NCBI GenBank assembly: GCA_016744995.1 | Contig: JADGDG010000009.1 | Location: 1-64,000, forward strand | Direction: 5' to 3' | DNA length: 64,000 bases | DNA from: Gammaproteobacteria bacterium | GTDB lineage: Bacteria; Pseudomonadota; Gammaproteobacteria; GRL18 | Part shown: piece by piece, positions 8,619 through 18,010 of the stretch | Numbering within the stretch: position 1 is the stretch's first letter | Layout: every line of letters begins with the position of its first letter | Translations under genes and position numbers: made by a program | Notes under the pieces: generated by a model | Seen by the model: only the letters and a program-made list of their open reading frames with translations | Databases searched by the model: none | Told to the model about the DNA's origin: nothing

Positions 8619-10285
8619 TGTCCTATTCTAGCCATTTAGAAATGTCCTATCCTGTGTGTCATCTATCCTTTTTAATGTGGATAAAACACATAAACAGGAT
8701 TGGATATGCAGGACTTTATTACCATGAGCAATCGAGAGTTACACCGCGCTGAAATTATTCAAAAGCTAATTGATAAACGGCTTCTTGAACTTGAAGCTGC
8801 TGAGCAATTAGGCCTTAGTGTTCACCAAGTCAGACGATTAAAAAAAGCATATAAAACGGATGGAGCCAAAGCACTGATCAGCAAAAAGCGAAATAAACCA
8901 GGCAATCGAAAATATCCTGATGCCGTTAAAGAATTAGCTCTGGCCTATATCCGTGAAAATTATTCTGATTTCAAACCCACCTTTGCTTGTGAAAAATTAA
9001 GCAAAAATCATGGCTTAACCGTCTCCCATGAAACCTTGCGAAAATGGATGATTGAAGCTGAGATCTGGATCCCCAGAAGCAAACGATTAACGCGAGCCTA
9101 TCAACCACGTAATCGTCGTGAATGCTTTGGTGAATTGATCCAAATCGATGGCTCACCTCATGACTGGTTTGAAGGCAGAGCACCTAAATGCACGCTATTA
9201 GTTTATATAGATGATGCCACAGGCAAACTGATGGAATGTCAGTTTGTACAATCAGAATCCACTTTCACCTATTTTGATTCGACTCGCCGGTACTTAGAAA
9301 CTCATGGTAAACCTGTTGCCTTTTACAGTGACCAACACAGCGTGTTTCGGATCAATAAAAAAGGTGCCTTAGGGGGTGATGGTGTCACCCAATTCGGGCG
9401 AGCCCTCAATGACTTAAATATTGATATCATATGTGCTAATACCCCTCAGGCTAAAGGTCGAGTTGAACGTGTTAATAGAACGCTTCAAGACCGTTTAATT
9501 AAAGAAATGCGATTAAAAAACATTTCAAATATAGAACAAGGAAATGAATTTCTGCTCCAATTTATCACTGTATTTAATGATAAGTTTTCAAAAAATCCGG
9601 TGAATTTAAAAAATATGCATCGGGATATGTTAGAACATGAAAACTTAAACGAGATCTTCTCATGGCAGGAAGAACGCAGCCTTTCTAAAAATTTAACCCT
9701 GCAATACAACAAAATACTTTATATGATTGAAGATACTCTGGACAACCGGCAGTTGGCTAAAAACAAAGTCACAGTTTTTGATTATTATGACGGCACAATA
9801 AAAATAAAGCATAACAACAAAGAGCTGCCCTACCGAATTTTTGACAAAATACAAAAAATTGATCAAGGTGAAATTGTCAGTAATAAACGTCTGGGTGCTG
9901 TGCTTAATTACATTAAACAGAAACAAGATGAAAAAGATGAGGTACGCAGTGCCAGTGCCCCATCAAAACAGCATCTGGGTGAAATGAATACTGCTGTCAT
10001 CAAACAAAAATCAAAAGCTCAAAATCGCATATTTCAGGAATAATCAATATAACTCAGATTTAACCTGAAAAAAATCAAAAGATGGCTGATTAAGGGAAAA
10101 GAAAAAGCAGGGATTGGCAGTGACCATCACTCCTGATTTGCACCGCCCGACCACAACCCAATTCCATATCAAAATCTTTCCTACGGGCCATTAATTTTCC
10201 AAGGAAAATTGAGAGCAAAAGCGGGATATCAGGAAATTGTACAAAAATCCAAATAGGACATTTCTAAATTGCAGAACATAGGACA
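8619..10285 (+). mobile_element. ISNCY-like insertion sequence
   Basis: Complete-looking element with one transposase. The ends carry related inverted repeats of 32-33 bases: each begins TGTCCTAT, has a variable 7-8 base middle, and ends ATTTAGAAATGTCCTAT. The right end is immediately followed by a short AACAT repeat. A clear target duplication was not identified. Confidence 0.8.
8706..10043 (+). CDS. ISNCY-like transposase with DDE integrase core
   Basis: About 445 residues. The N-terminal helix-turn-helix (AAEQLGLSVHQVRRLKKAY) is followed by a second DNA-binding region and an rve-type catalytic core: first Asp in ELIQIDGSPHDWF, second in VAFYSDQHSVF, and the Glu in TPQAKGRVERVNRTLQDRL. The ATG at 8706 is preferred over the TTG at 8700. 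The gene fills the space between the two terminal repeats. No internal stops are visible, so the element may be active. Confidence 0.88.
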   Translation: MQDFITMSNRELHRAEIIQKLIDKRLLELEAAEQLGLSVHQVRRLKKAYKTDGAKALISKKRNKPGNRKYPDAVKELALAYIRENYSDFKPTFACEKLSKNHGLTVSHETLRKWMIEAEIWIPRSKRLTRAYQPRNRRECFGELIQIDGSPHDWFEGRAPKCTLLVYIDDATGKLMECQFVQSESTFTYFDSTRRYLETHGKPVAFYSDQHSVFRINKKGALGGDGVTQFGRALNDLNIDIICANTPQAKGRVERVNRTLQDRLIKEMRLKNISNIEQGNEFLLQFITVFNDKFSKNPVNLKNMHRDMLEHENLNEIFSWQEERSLSKNLTLQYNKILYMIEDTLDNRQLAKNKVTVFDYYDGTIKIKHNNKELPYRIFDKIQKIDQGEIVSNKRLGAVLNYIKQKQDEKDEVRSASAPSKQHLGEMNTAVIKQKSKAQNRIFQE

Positions 10286-10300
10286 CTTATAACTTGCATT

Positions 10301-10320
10301 AACATAACATAACATAACAT
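10301..10320 (+). repeat. Four tandem AACAT units
   Basis: AACAT is repeated four times just outside the right end of the insertion sequence. It may reflect slippage at the insertion site. Confidence 0.7.
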
Positions 10321-10389
10321 TGAGACTTTTTCTAGCGGTGAAATCATTGTGCTCTGACAATATAGATAACTTTGCATTTGTTTGCTATA

Positions 10390-10408
10390 CTTATCATCAG
10401 ATGATAAG
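10390..10408. promoter_or_regulatory. Palindromic operator of the toxin-antitoxin pair
   Basis: CTTATCATC and GATGATAAG form a perfect 9+1+9 palindrome 14 bases upstream of the toxin start. Type II toxin-antitoxin operons are usually repressed at such sites by the antitoxin, alone or with the toxin. A TATACT just before it may be the -10 element that the operator overlaps. Confidence 0.6.
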
Positions 10409-10422
10409 CATGGAGAGCTATT

Positions 10423-10773
10423 TTGCGTGATGTTGGCCTTGATATTCTGCTAGAATTAAATGGCACAGAATACACTGAAGAAAATGGCTATTGGCATAAG
10501 ATAGAAGCTTGGAAAGTTGAACCAACGAAAGAACGGCCTCATGGTATTCAATATTGTTTAACGTTTCATGATAATTACAACAAACGAATTATGGGCTTTG
10601 ATAATGCCCACTTACCTCCAAACCGAAAAAGAGGGTTTAAAGGCCGAATTGTTGAATATGACCACACCCATGAACATCATCTTGACAAAGGAACTGCTTA
10701 TGAATTTAAAGATACAGCTCAACTATTAAGCGACTTCTATGAACGAGTCAATAAAATAATGTCTGAATTATAA
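10423..10773 (+). CDS. tumE: TumE-type toxin of a type II toxin-antitoxin system
   Basis: 116 residues. The pattern GLDILLELNG, then WHKIEAWKVEPTKERPHGI, YCLTFHDN, MGFDNAHLPP and YDHTHEHH is characteristic of the TumE (DUF6516) family. I chose the TTG start at 10423 because GGAGAG lies just upstream and no ATG is near. The antitoxin follows after 13 bases, giving the toxin-first order usual for this family. A palindromic operator lies directly upstream. The cellular target of TumE-type toxins is not something the sequence can show. The pair probably stabilises the plasmid or island. Confidence 0.8.
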   Translation: MRDVGLDILLELNGTEYTEENGYWHKIEAWKVEPTKERPHGIQYCLTFHDNYNKRIMGFDNAHLPPNRKRGFKGRIVEYDHTHEHHLDKGTAYEFKDTAQLLSDFYERVNKIMSEL

Positions 10774-10786
10774 GATAGGTAAAATC

Positions 10787-11140
10787 ATGGCAATGTTAAG
10801 AATAGGTGTAATGCCTAGAGAGAAATTTCAAAAAAGAATGATAGATATTGCTTCTGGGAAATACAAACCCAAAAGAAGCGAACCCAAGGTATGGTTTCAT
10901 TCAATGAAATCAATAGGAGAACTGCTGAACGACAATAATATTCGTCTATTGAAAATGATTAAAGAAGAAAAGCCAGAGAGTATAAAAGTATTATCCGAAC
11001 TATCAGGACGCAAGCAAAGCAACCTTAGTCGAACGTTACACAAAATGGCAATTCATGGAATTGTAAAATTAGAAAAGCACAATCGTTCATTAAAACCTAT
11101 AGCAAAAGCGACAGATTTTAATATTATCTGTACTGCATAA
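10787..11140 (+). CDS. tumA: TumA-type helix-turn-helix antitoxin
   Basis: 117 residues. The C-terminal half is a winged helix of the MarR/ArsR-like sort (ESIKVLSELSGRKQSNLSRT, then MAIHGIVKLE). The N-terminal half is basic and probably forms the toxin-neutralising part. It follows tumE in the same operon, with AGATAGG before the ATG. It should bind the 19-bp palindrome at 10390. Confidence 0.78.
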   Translation: MAMLRIGVMPREKFQKRMIDIASGKYKPKRSEPKVWFHSMKSIGELLNDNNIRLLKMIKEEKPESIKVLSELSGRKQSNLSRTLHKMAIHGIVKLEKHNRSLKPIAKATDFNIICTA

Positions 11141-11454
11141 CTTTGAATATTGAATCGTCTAGGACTATTTAATATTCAAACCTGCATTTAATAAAATAAA
11201 ACTGTTAATAAAGCTAAAAACCAAATCTGATCCCAATATTTTCCAATCAAAAAATATATATTTCCAGATATTTTTTCTGAATATGTCATTTTATTACTCC
11301 AAATAAATTAATTGAATTCTTATTGTAGGTAATTAATCTAAAAAATACTTGAATTCTAAAAATTGCATAACAGCGCATATTTAAAAAACAGCCTTATTCA
11401 CTATAACATTGGGATCATAGGAGCTTCGTAAAGGGCTAAGTGCGTATTCTGGAC

Positions 11455-11525
11455 GATCGTGAACACCAATTCTCTGATTTGATCGTGAACACTTTTACTT
11501 TTTTTCCAGAATCAGTGTTCACGAT
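11455..11525. repeat. Left-end terminal repeats of a degraded IS21 element
   Basis: GATCGTGAACAC occurs at 11455-11466 and 11481-11492, with an inverted GTGTTCACGAT at 11515-11525. Multiple short terminal repeats of this kind are the transposase-binding sites of IS21-family elements. The istA and istB remnants follow. Confidence 0.6.
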
Positions 11526-11676
11526 GGATCAGAATCCTTTCCCCACACATTGATATTCATTAACTGCTAACCTCTCTGATTTTATACTTGGGAGTGGTTA
11601 TGCCGACAAAGAGACTATCAATGCGACAATTAAGAACAATATTAAGGCCAGTCTACGACAAATTAAAATCGTTAAA

Positions 11677-12202
11677 GTGAATGTGGATTACCATATCCAG
11701 TACGATGATCATTTGTATTCAGTCCCTCATCATCTTGTCGGAGAAAAAATAGAGCTTCATGCCAAAGAATTTCTAATCGAAATGTACTTTCACAATCAGT
11801 GTGTCTGCCAACATGCCAGACAATATCAGTCAGGTTCACCACTGTGCCAGAGCATCATGAGAAACATCACAAATGGACACCTGGGCGCTTAATGAACTGG
11901 GCTAAAGACATTGGTGATAAAGTGCTTCTCTGGGTAAAAAGCCAGTTGAAACAAAAACAGCATGAAGAGCAAGCTTACCAAGTGTGTCTGGGCTTATTAA
12001 ATCTGTCCAGATATATCCCAATGAACGTTTGAATAAAGCCTGTCGGATTGCCAATCAGAAAAGTCTTTACCGACTGAAACAGGTTAAATCCATATTACTC
12101 AGTAACCAGGATAAATTGCAGCCCGATCTTTTTAAACAAGAAGCCACATCACCATTACCACAGTCCCATGAAAATATACGTGGCCCAAAAATCTACCACT
12201 AA
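11677..12202 (+). pseudogene. istA: IS21 transposase IstA, C-terminal remnant with frameshifts
   Basis: Three overlapping frames together encode the end of an IS21-family IstA. The first (DDHLYSVPHHLVGEKIELHA) is the Mu-transposase C-terminal beta-barrel, and later pieces (NLSRYIPMNV, then ERLNKACRIANQKSLYRLKQ) belong to the IstA tail. The DDE core and N-terminus are missing, and at least two frameshifts separate the pieces. The remnant is inactive. It lies directly before the truncated istB, the normal IS21 gene order. Confidence 0.75.
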
Positions 12203-12217
12203 AAAAGGAATCATAAA

Positions 12218-12550
12218 ATGTTAGAACAAACCATTACACAACTCAGGCAACTGAAACTCACTGGAATGGCTGATGCTCTGATCGGTCAAATAGAACAACC
12301 TGGTACTTATGAAGGGCTGGCCTTTGAACAACAAATACAATTGTTGGCTGACAGCGAAGCTCAGGAGAGAGAACAACGTAAACAAAAGCGACTAATCAAA
12401 GCGGCACGATTTAAACTGGCAGCCTATGCTCAGGATATTGATTATCTGCATCCCAGAGGATTACAGCAATCAGTAATGGCCTCACTCTTACAATGTGACT
12501 GGCTGAACAAAGCTCAAAATCAACTACCACGTTTTATAAACGTGGTAGTT
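12218..12550 (+). pseudogene. istB: IS21 helper ATPase IstB, N-terminal fragment
   Basis: The first 108 codons match IstB (QLRQLKLTGMADALIGQ, then FEQQIQLLADSEAQERE and RLIKAARFKLAAYAQDI). The sequence stops before the Walker A region at a 13-bp perfect hairpin (12522-12550) and then runs into unrelated hydrophobic codons. The ATPase core is lost, so the helper cannot work. Confidence 0.75.
12522..12550. repeat. Perfect 13-bp hairpin at the istB break point
   Basis: AACTACCACGTTT and AAACGTGGTAGTT flank the loop TAT. It marks exactly where istB stops matching its family. It could be the end of a lost inserted element or a terminator; a T-rich stretch follows. Confidence 0.6.
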
Positions 12551-12663
12551 AATTTTTATTTATTATACTTTTTTATGAATAGATCATGAGTAGCTTACTA
12601 ATAATAATCAGATTAAAATGATACTTCTGATAATATAAATATTATTTAAATATCGCCCTACCC

Positions 12664-13104
12664 TTATCAATTTATTTTTATGCTCTTTATCCCGATCTGG
12701 AACGCAAAATTCATATTGAAATTTTTCATACCTCTAAGCCTGATGGTCAAAATAGTCATCACCATGGAAGTGCCGTACGCATCACTCATCAACTGACAGG
12801 AGTATCGATCCCAACCAGCCTTATTAAAGGCTGTAAACAAGTCCTGAGGGCTATTAAATACATACTAGAAATTGAAGGGTCCGTTCCTGGTAAAAAAAAA
12901 TATTTACAAACTTTATCAGTTGCGACAATGATAATAAAATTTAAAATAATTTATAGGTACAAAGGCAAAACAAAGAGCAAATTAAGTAACGCTAAAAAAC
13001 ATCTAATCAGTTCATTAGCATATAAAGTAATACCATCCCTATTGTTTATAAAACCCATAAATATTCATCATCAATCACAATTAATTTCTATACCTAAAAA
13101 ATAA
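12664..13104 (+). pseudogene. Possible decayed peptide-release-factor-like frame
   Basis: An open frame with no good start codon. Around 12742-12810 it reads KPDGQNSHHHGSAVRITHQL then TGVSI, resembling the catalytic GGQ loop and following strand of class I release factors or PrfH ([20 protein letters not shown]). The first Gly of GGQ is Asp. Downstream codons are AT-rich and lack family features. I treat it as a remnant or a chance resemblance. The rest of the 12590-13248 gap shows no other gene. Confidence 0.3.
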
Positions 13105-13248
13105 TATCTATAAATAGACTTAATAAAAGCACTATTAAGAAATAGTTTGGATTTATTTCCCCTTAAAAACATAAAGTAAATTTATCCCGACTAACTTGAT
13201 TAAAGATAGGGATGGTATTATTATTTAGGCCATCATCCTTTTGAAGAA

Positions 13249-14163
13249 ATGAAACTTATGGCCACTCAGGCACAACAAAAAATTCTACGAATTGAACTGT
13301 ATTCTATTTATCAGGCCATTTTAAAAATGCTGCATGAACTAAATCAAACCTGGAGCAAACATGTGATCCATGCAGAGGTCTATCCCCTGCCCTTATTAAA
13401 AAAAGCTCAGGTACCTGATCAGATCTTTCCTGCACAACTATCAGGAGAGGAAGCTGTTCAAGCAACCACTCAGGCACTTTGCCAATTTAACTGGATGGAA
13501 CAACAGCACACTGCAACGGTAATGCGTCTTCCTGGAGTCATTATTTTGGATAAAGCTATCCAGTATCGCTTTGCTGCAATCAATGAAGCCAAATCATCCT
13601 TACAAAATTTAATTGCCAGCCATTACAAACCGGGATCCCGGGCAAGGATCACACAAAGATTATTTAAAGGGGTTTCAATGCTGCAACTGTATCGGCATAT
13701 TTTTGCTTTTGATGAGCCCATAAAAAAAATCATATTCAGCTGGGCCGGACGCACTCATTCATCAAAAAATCTCACTGAGATCCAGGTGGTTGATTTATTA
13801 GAGCGTTCTCGCTTAAGCATTCCATTGAATCACTCTTATGATGAATGGCAAAATATTATTGATATGGAATTGAGGCAACTGGCTTATTCACCATCAAACA
13901 GTCGTTATCGATTACATCGCCCTATTGCTCCTCATCCCAGAGCAATGATTTATCATGAACATGATCATCCAAACTATCAAAAGCATGATGTGATGCTACA
14001 TGCTAATTTACCAATATTTGCTTACTTGCCAGCAGATTATTTAAAACCAGAGATTAAAGCACTTAAGCCCTGGTTTAAAAATCAACACTCTCAGATCCGA
14101 AAAGATAAATTAAACACTGAAGTGGTGGTGCAGCCACTTCATCTCTATCGTTTTACAGAATAA
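13249..14163 (+). CDS. tus: Tus-family replication-terminator (Ter-binding) protein
   Basis: 304 residues, like E. coli Tus (309). Matching stretches in the right order: VMRLPGVI (Tus AVRLPGVL), FSWAGRTHSSKNL followed by LERS (Tus FGWANKHIIKNL, LEKS), DEWQNIIDMELRQLA (Tus EEWQRKLEREYQDIA), RPIAPHPRAMIY (Tus RPVKVQPIARVW), and a final QPLHLYR (Tus RLHLYV). Tus binds Ter sites as a monomer and blocks the replicative helicase from one side. It converges on dnaB with 14 bases between the stops, so the helicase and its likely barrier sit together. I could not find a convincing Ter site by eye. Identification rests on pattern matching, not on a search. Confidence 0.75.
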   Translation: MKLMATQAQQKILRIELYSIYQAILKMLHELNQTWSKHVIHAEVYPLPLLKKAQVPDQIFPAQLSGEEAVQATTQALCQFNWMEQQHTATVMRLPGVIILDKAIQYRFAAINEAKSSLQNLIASHYKPGSRARITQRLFKGVSMLQLYRHIFAFDEPIKKIIFSWAGRTHSSKNLTEIQVVDLLERSRLSIPLNHSYDEWQNIIDMELRQLAYSPSNSRYRLHRPIAPHPRAMIYHEHDHPNYQKHDVMLHANLPIFAYLPADYLKPEIKALKPWFKNQHSQIRKDKLNTEVVVQPLHLYRFTE

Positions 14164-14177
14164 GGCTGTTCACTCCC

Positions 14178-15530
14178 CTACTCCATGTCATCTGAAAAAT
14201 AAGAATAATCTTCAAATTTGGTATATTCCCCCATAAAAGTCATTTTAACCATACCCAGAGGACCATTTCGATGTTTCCCAATGATAATTTCAGCCACTCC
14301 TTTATCAATAGAATCTTCGTTATAAATTTCATCCCGATAAATAAACATGATTAAATCTGCATCTTGCTCAATCGCACCCGAATGCCGTAAGTCTGACATA
14401 ATAGGACGCTTGTTCATCCGTTCTTCCAGTGAACGATTGAGTTGAGATAATGCAATTACTGGAATATTAAGTTCTTTGGCCAGTGCTTTAAGAGATTTGG
14501 ATATAGCTTCAACTTCCAGATGCTTTTGTCCGGCATTGATCCCGGGAACACTCATCAGTTGCAGGTAATCTACGACCAGTAAATCCAAACCCTGAGTTCG
14601 TTTTAATTTTCTTGCCCGACTGCGTAATTCAGAAGGTGTTAGATCTGGGGTATCATCAATTGAAATGGTCGTTTCCTGAAGGATCTGAGTGGCAAGTGTG
14701 AGTTTAGGCCAATCTTCTTCATCCAGATCACCCTGTGTCAGTTTAGTATAATTTATTTTGCCAATTGATGAGAGTAAACGGTAGCCCAGCTGTTCTTTAG
14801 ACATTTCCAGACTAAAGATGCCAATTTTTGCATTATTCTCAATAGCACTATTGACTGCTACATTTAAAGCCAGTGAAGTTTTTCCCTGTGATGGACGAGC
14901 AGCAATAATGATCAGATCAGAATTTTTTAGACCAGTGGTCATTTTATCTAAGGCACAATAACCTGTACTTAAGCCGGTATACACATTGTCTGAATTAAAG
15001 TTTTGATCAATTTCATCAATATTTAATCTTAAAATACTGTTTAAATCCGTAAAACCTGTGCCTGATTTATTATTTTGCTCAGCAATATTAAATAATTTTT
15101 GCTCGGTTAACTGAAGTATGTCATCACTGCCCTGCCCTTTAGGTTCAATTGCTATTGATGCGGTTTCATTGCTCAGATGGATCAGTTGTCTGAGAATAGA
15201 TTTTTCACGTATGATTTTGCCATATTGAACTATATTAGAAGCACTGGGCGTGTTATTGACCAGACCACCAAGAAATGCCAGCTCCTCTTTTAACTGCCCT
15301 GCTTTTTTTAAATACTCGGAAACTGTTAAAACATCACAGGCCTGATTACTATTGAGCATCTTTTCAATAGTATTAAAAAGAATTCGATGATTGGGCTGAT
15401 AAAAATCTTCAGCCGTTAAAATACTACTGATTTTATCCCAGGAATCATTGTCAATTAATAATCCACCTAAGACTGAAAACTCAGCATCTATGGAATTGGG
15501 TGGAGTTTTTAAATCAACCACTTTAGACAA
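14178..15530 (-). CDS. dnaB: Replicative DNA helicase DnaB
   Basis: 450 residues, the normal DnaB length. The N-terminal domain (SIDAEFSVLGGLLIDNDSWD, then EDFYQPNHRILF) is followed by a linker and a RecA-like motor with Walker A ARPSQGKTSLA (about residues 206-216), LGIFSLEMS-type strand IGIFSLEMSKEQL, Walker B LLVVDYLQLM and the DnaB-type LRHSGAIEQDADLIMFIYRD. It unwinds DNA at replication forks. Its start overlaps the end of the upstream replication gene by 8 bases, indicating an operon. A mobile or plasmid copy is likely because it sits with ParA/ParB and Tus rather than with chromosomal dnaB neighbours. Confidence 0.93.
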   Translation of the reverse strand: MSKVVDLKTPPNSIDAEFSVLGGLLIDNDSWDKISSILTAEDFYQPNHRILFNTIEKMLNSNQACDVLTVSEYLKKAGQLKEELAFLGGLVNNTPSASNIVQYGKIIREKSILRQLIHLSNETASIAIEPKGQGSDDILQLTEQKLFNIAEQNNKSGTGFTDLNSILRLNIDEIDQNFNSDNVYTGLSTGYCALDKMTTGLKNSDLIIIAARPSQGKTSLALNVAVNSAIENNAKIGIFSLEMSKEQLGYRLLSSIGKINYTKLTQGDLDEEDWPKLTLATQILQETTISIDDTPDLTPSELRSRARKLKRTQGLDLLVVDYLQLMSVPGINAGQKHLEVEAISKSLKALAKELNIPVIALSQLNRSLEERMNKRPIMSDLRHSGAIEQDADLIMFIYRDEIYNEDSIDKGVAEIIIGKHRNGPLGMVKMTFMGEYTKFEDYSYFSDDME

Positions 15531-16431
15531 CCCAAACTTTATAATTATTAATATCCCGTCCCATATTCATTAAAATACTATTGAGCCGATGAGTATAATC
15601 CAGAGTCCGCCATTTATTGCTGTTCATATCGAACTGCATCTGACAAAGTATCTTGAATAAGAGTTCTTTGGCAACACGGATCCCCTTTTCGGTTAATCGT
15701 TGTAATATTTTATTGAACTGCGGTAAGGTGATTTTTTTCATATCTTTACGTTTTTGTAATTTTTTTATCAGATCAATTTTTTCAGGATCAGATATCAGAT
15801 CAATCTGATCTTTGATCTGATTATTGTGACCCTTTTTTGTACTCCTGGGGAGAACATTTTTGTTCGCCTGTGGAAGTCCTTTATTGTGCACCGTTGGTAA
15901 ATTTTTTCTTTGGTTAAGTTGATCCATTTGTTGTTTAAGTTGTTGTGCTTTTGTCAGTGTTGATTGTGTTTGAGTTTTTTTCTCAGGTGTTTTATCGATA
16001 ATTGCTGTATGAATTAGCTTTGGTGTTTCTTTTTTAAGCATTTTCTTAGCAGGTTTAATTTCAGATTGTTTATTCTTTTCTATAGGACTGAAATTTGAAG
16101 TTAAAAACCTGACCCCTATCAATATAGGTCTGTTTTTATTAAGCTTTGTGATCCCCTCTTCCTGAAGATATCCATGCTCAGATAGTAGATGAATGTGTTC
16201 ACGGATAGTTTTGGCACTTTGCTTAAACCATGTTCTGATTTTTTCGATGGATACAGGATAATAGTTTTGACAAAAAGAATTAGCATTGTTATATGCTTCT
16301 AATTTCATCAATAATCGTATGTAGAGTTCTCTGTGGACAGGTTTAAGATTTGTGTCTTCGTATAGTGTTTGATGAATTGAAGCTGGCAACCTGAAATGTT
16401 GCCCTGAGGCTAATATGTATGATTCATGCAT
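15523..16431 (-). CDS. Winged-helix plasmid replication protein / helicase-loader candidate
   Basis: 302 residues. The first 120 form a winged helix (LYIRLLMKLEAYNNANSF, then SIEKIRTWFKQSAKTIREH and LLSEHGYLQEEGI). A Lys/Gln-rich linker follows (about 125-200), then a small helical C-terminal domain (PQFNKILQRLTEKGIRVAKE). This two-domain shape with a linker recalls replication initiators or helicase loaders of the DnaT/O-protein sort, and the overlap with dnaB fits that job. I cannot assign a family. AAAAGGGA precedes the ATG. Confidence 0.6.
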   Translation of the reverse strand: MHESYILASGQHFRLPASIHQTLYEDTNLKPVHRELYIRLLMKLEAYNNANSFCQNYYPVSIEKIRTWFKQSAKTIREHIHLLSEHGYLQEEGITKLNKNRPILIGVRFLTSNFSPIEKNKQSEIKPAKKMLKKETPKLIHTAIIDKTPEKKTQTQSTLTKAQQLKQQMDQLNQRKNLPTVHNKGLPQANKNVLPRSTKKGHNNQIKDQIDLISDPEKIDLIKKLQKRKDMKKITLPQFNKILQRLTEKGIRVAKELLFKILCQMQFDMNSNKWRTLDYTHRLNSILMNMGRDINNYKVWVV

Positions 16432-16557
16432 GACTTTTCCCTTTTAATAGGCAAAAGGATCCCATAAACCTTGATTATTTTTTCAACTGGGAGTAAACTT
16501 ATATTTAGCAGATAAGGGTTTACTGAGTCTATTCAAGACTTATCAAATTCTGTAAAG

Positions 16558-16589
16558 AAGCTCAATGGTTCCAGCCATCGAGCTTTTTT
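16558..16589 (+). terminator. Rho-independent terminator in the rep-parA divergent gap
   Basis: AAGCTC and GAGCTT, plus inner ATGG and CCAT, form a hairpin followed by TTTTTT. It faces the + direction, yet no + strand protein gene lies upstream, only the divergent start of the replication gene at 16431. It would fit the end of a short RNA divergent from, or antisense to, the replication leader. Confidence 0.55.
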
Positions 16590-16777
16590 ATTGCCTGTTA
16601 TTCTTGTTTAATTGTTCAAATTTGTATTCCACTCATGTCAATTGCTATAGATCATTGATCATCTCTGCTATTTAGTCAACATTAGTACGTTTTTTATACT
16701 TTACTTAGAAATAATTGCTGACTAAAGAAAAAAAAGCTTTTATAATTCTTCATGTTAACTTAAAAAGAGGAACTATT

Positions 16778-18010
16778 ATGTTATATGATGTTTGTGAAGA
16801 TTATGCAGAAGCATTAAAAGCATTTCTTGATTCTGTCAGAAATCAGGCACAGCTGCGTCAACCTGATCAACCACGAGAAATGAAACGTATTTTTACTGTT
16901 CAAAACGTAGCTGATCAACTTGGAGTTTCTGGTAGTTATATTACCAGACGTTCTAAAGAAAAAGATTTTCCAACGCCTCTTTTTGATGATTCAGGACGTC
17001 GATTAGGTTGGGATTACCCCGCTTTTCTTGAGATTAGAAAATATTTAAAGCGCTGCCCTGATTTATCGAAGGCTGTTAAAACAGCAATCTGTGCTGTTGC
17101 TAATTTCAAGGGAGGATCTGCAAAAACATCGACGACAATCATTCTAGCCCAGGGTATGGCTTTAAGAGGCTACAAGGTTCTGATCCTTGATCTGGATCCA
17201 CAAGCATCTGCATCTTATCAATTTACTTCAAAGGAAAAATCAAAAGATAATCCTTTGGAATTTGGATTGGGTGATTATATGTTAGCTGATTATGCAGATG
17301 CTATTTTTAAAACTCAAATTGATGAAGTTGATGAAAATGGAAAAGTGCAATTATTTGAAGCTGATATGCCTGATCCCAAAGAGATCACTAAATCAACACA
17401 GTGGTATAACATTGATCTTGTTGAGTCAGATCCGATGCTTCATTTAGTTGAAATTGGGCTTGCTAGAAAAGGTGATAATTTTCTGTTTTGGGAAGTTTTA
17501 AAGCAAATTGTTGATTTTGTAAAACAACCGTATGATGTTGTTTTATTAGATTTTCCACCCTCTCTTAACTATTCCTCTATTAATGGCTTGTTTGCAGCTA
17601 ATTGTGTCATTGTTCCAACGCCTCCTGAATTGGTTGATTTGCATTCAACCTATGAATTTTTAGATGCAATAGCTCAAACATTTGCTTACTATGAAAATCA
17701 TGAATTTAGTAAACCTGTTGATTTGGACTTTCTGAAAATTTTAATTACTAAAGCATACACTGAGGGATTTCCTGCAGAGTTGGAAGGAGGATTGAAGCTT
17801 ATGTTAGGGAATAGGGTAATGACTAACTCTGTTTTAGGCTCAAAGGTTTTTTCTAATACAACCGCAGCTTATACAACACCATTTGAAGTTCATAAATACA
17901 AAGATCGGCAGACCTATAAACGATGTATTGATAATTTAGATTTAGTTGTGACTGAATTTGAAAATTTATTAAAAGAAAAAGTATGGAGAATTACTGATGA
18001 CCAAGCGTAA
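16778..18010 (+). CDS. parA: ParA partition ATPase with N-terminal DNA-binding domain
   Basis: 410 residues from the ATG at 16778, which has AAAGAGG upstream; a TTG at 16715 is less likely. Residues about 35-95 form a helix-turn-helix region (NVADQLGVSGSYITRRSKEK), so this is the large type Ia ParA that represses its own operon. The deviant Walker A is FKGGSAKTSTT (about 108-118), with LILDLDPQAS and VLLDFPPSLN as later motifs. It moves the plasmid by ATP-driven patterning on the nucleoid together with ParB, whose gene overlaps it by 14 bases. Confidence 0.9.
   Translation: MLYDVCEDYAEALKAFLDSVRNQAQLRQPDQPREMKRIFTVQNVADQLGVSGSYITRRSKEKDFPTPLFDDSGRRLGWDYPAFLEIRKYLKRCPDLSKAVKTAICAVANFKGGSAKTSTTIILAQGMALRGYKVLILDLDPQASASYQFTSKEKSKDNPLEFGLGDYMLADYADAIFKTQIDEVDENGKVQLFEADMPDPKEITKSTQWYNIDLVESDPMLHLVEIGLARKGDNFLFWEVLKQIVDFVKQPYDVVLLDFPPSLNYSSINGLFAANCVIVPTPPELVDLHSTYEFLDAIAQTFAYYENHEFSKPVDLDFLKILITKAYTEGFPAELEGGLKLMLGNRVMTNSVLGSKVFSNTTAAYTTPFEVHKYKDRQTYKRCIDNLDLVVTEFENLLKEKVWRITDDQA

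Noticed and set aside
10301..10320. Iterons of a plasmid origin
   Set aside because: Only four 5-bp units and no longer repeat. It abuts the insertion-sequence end and is more likely slippage.
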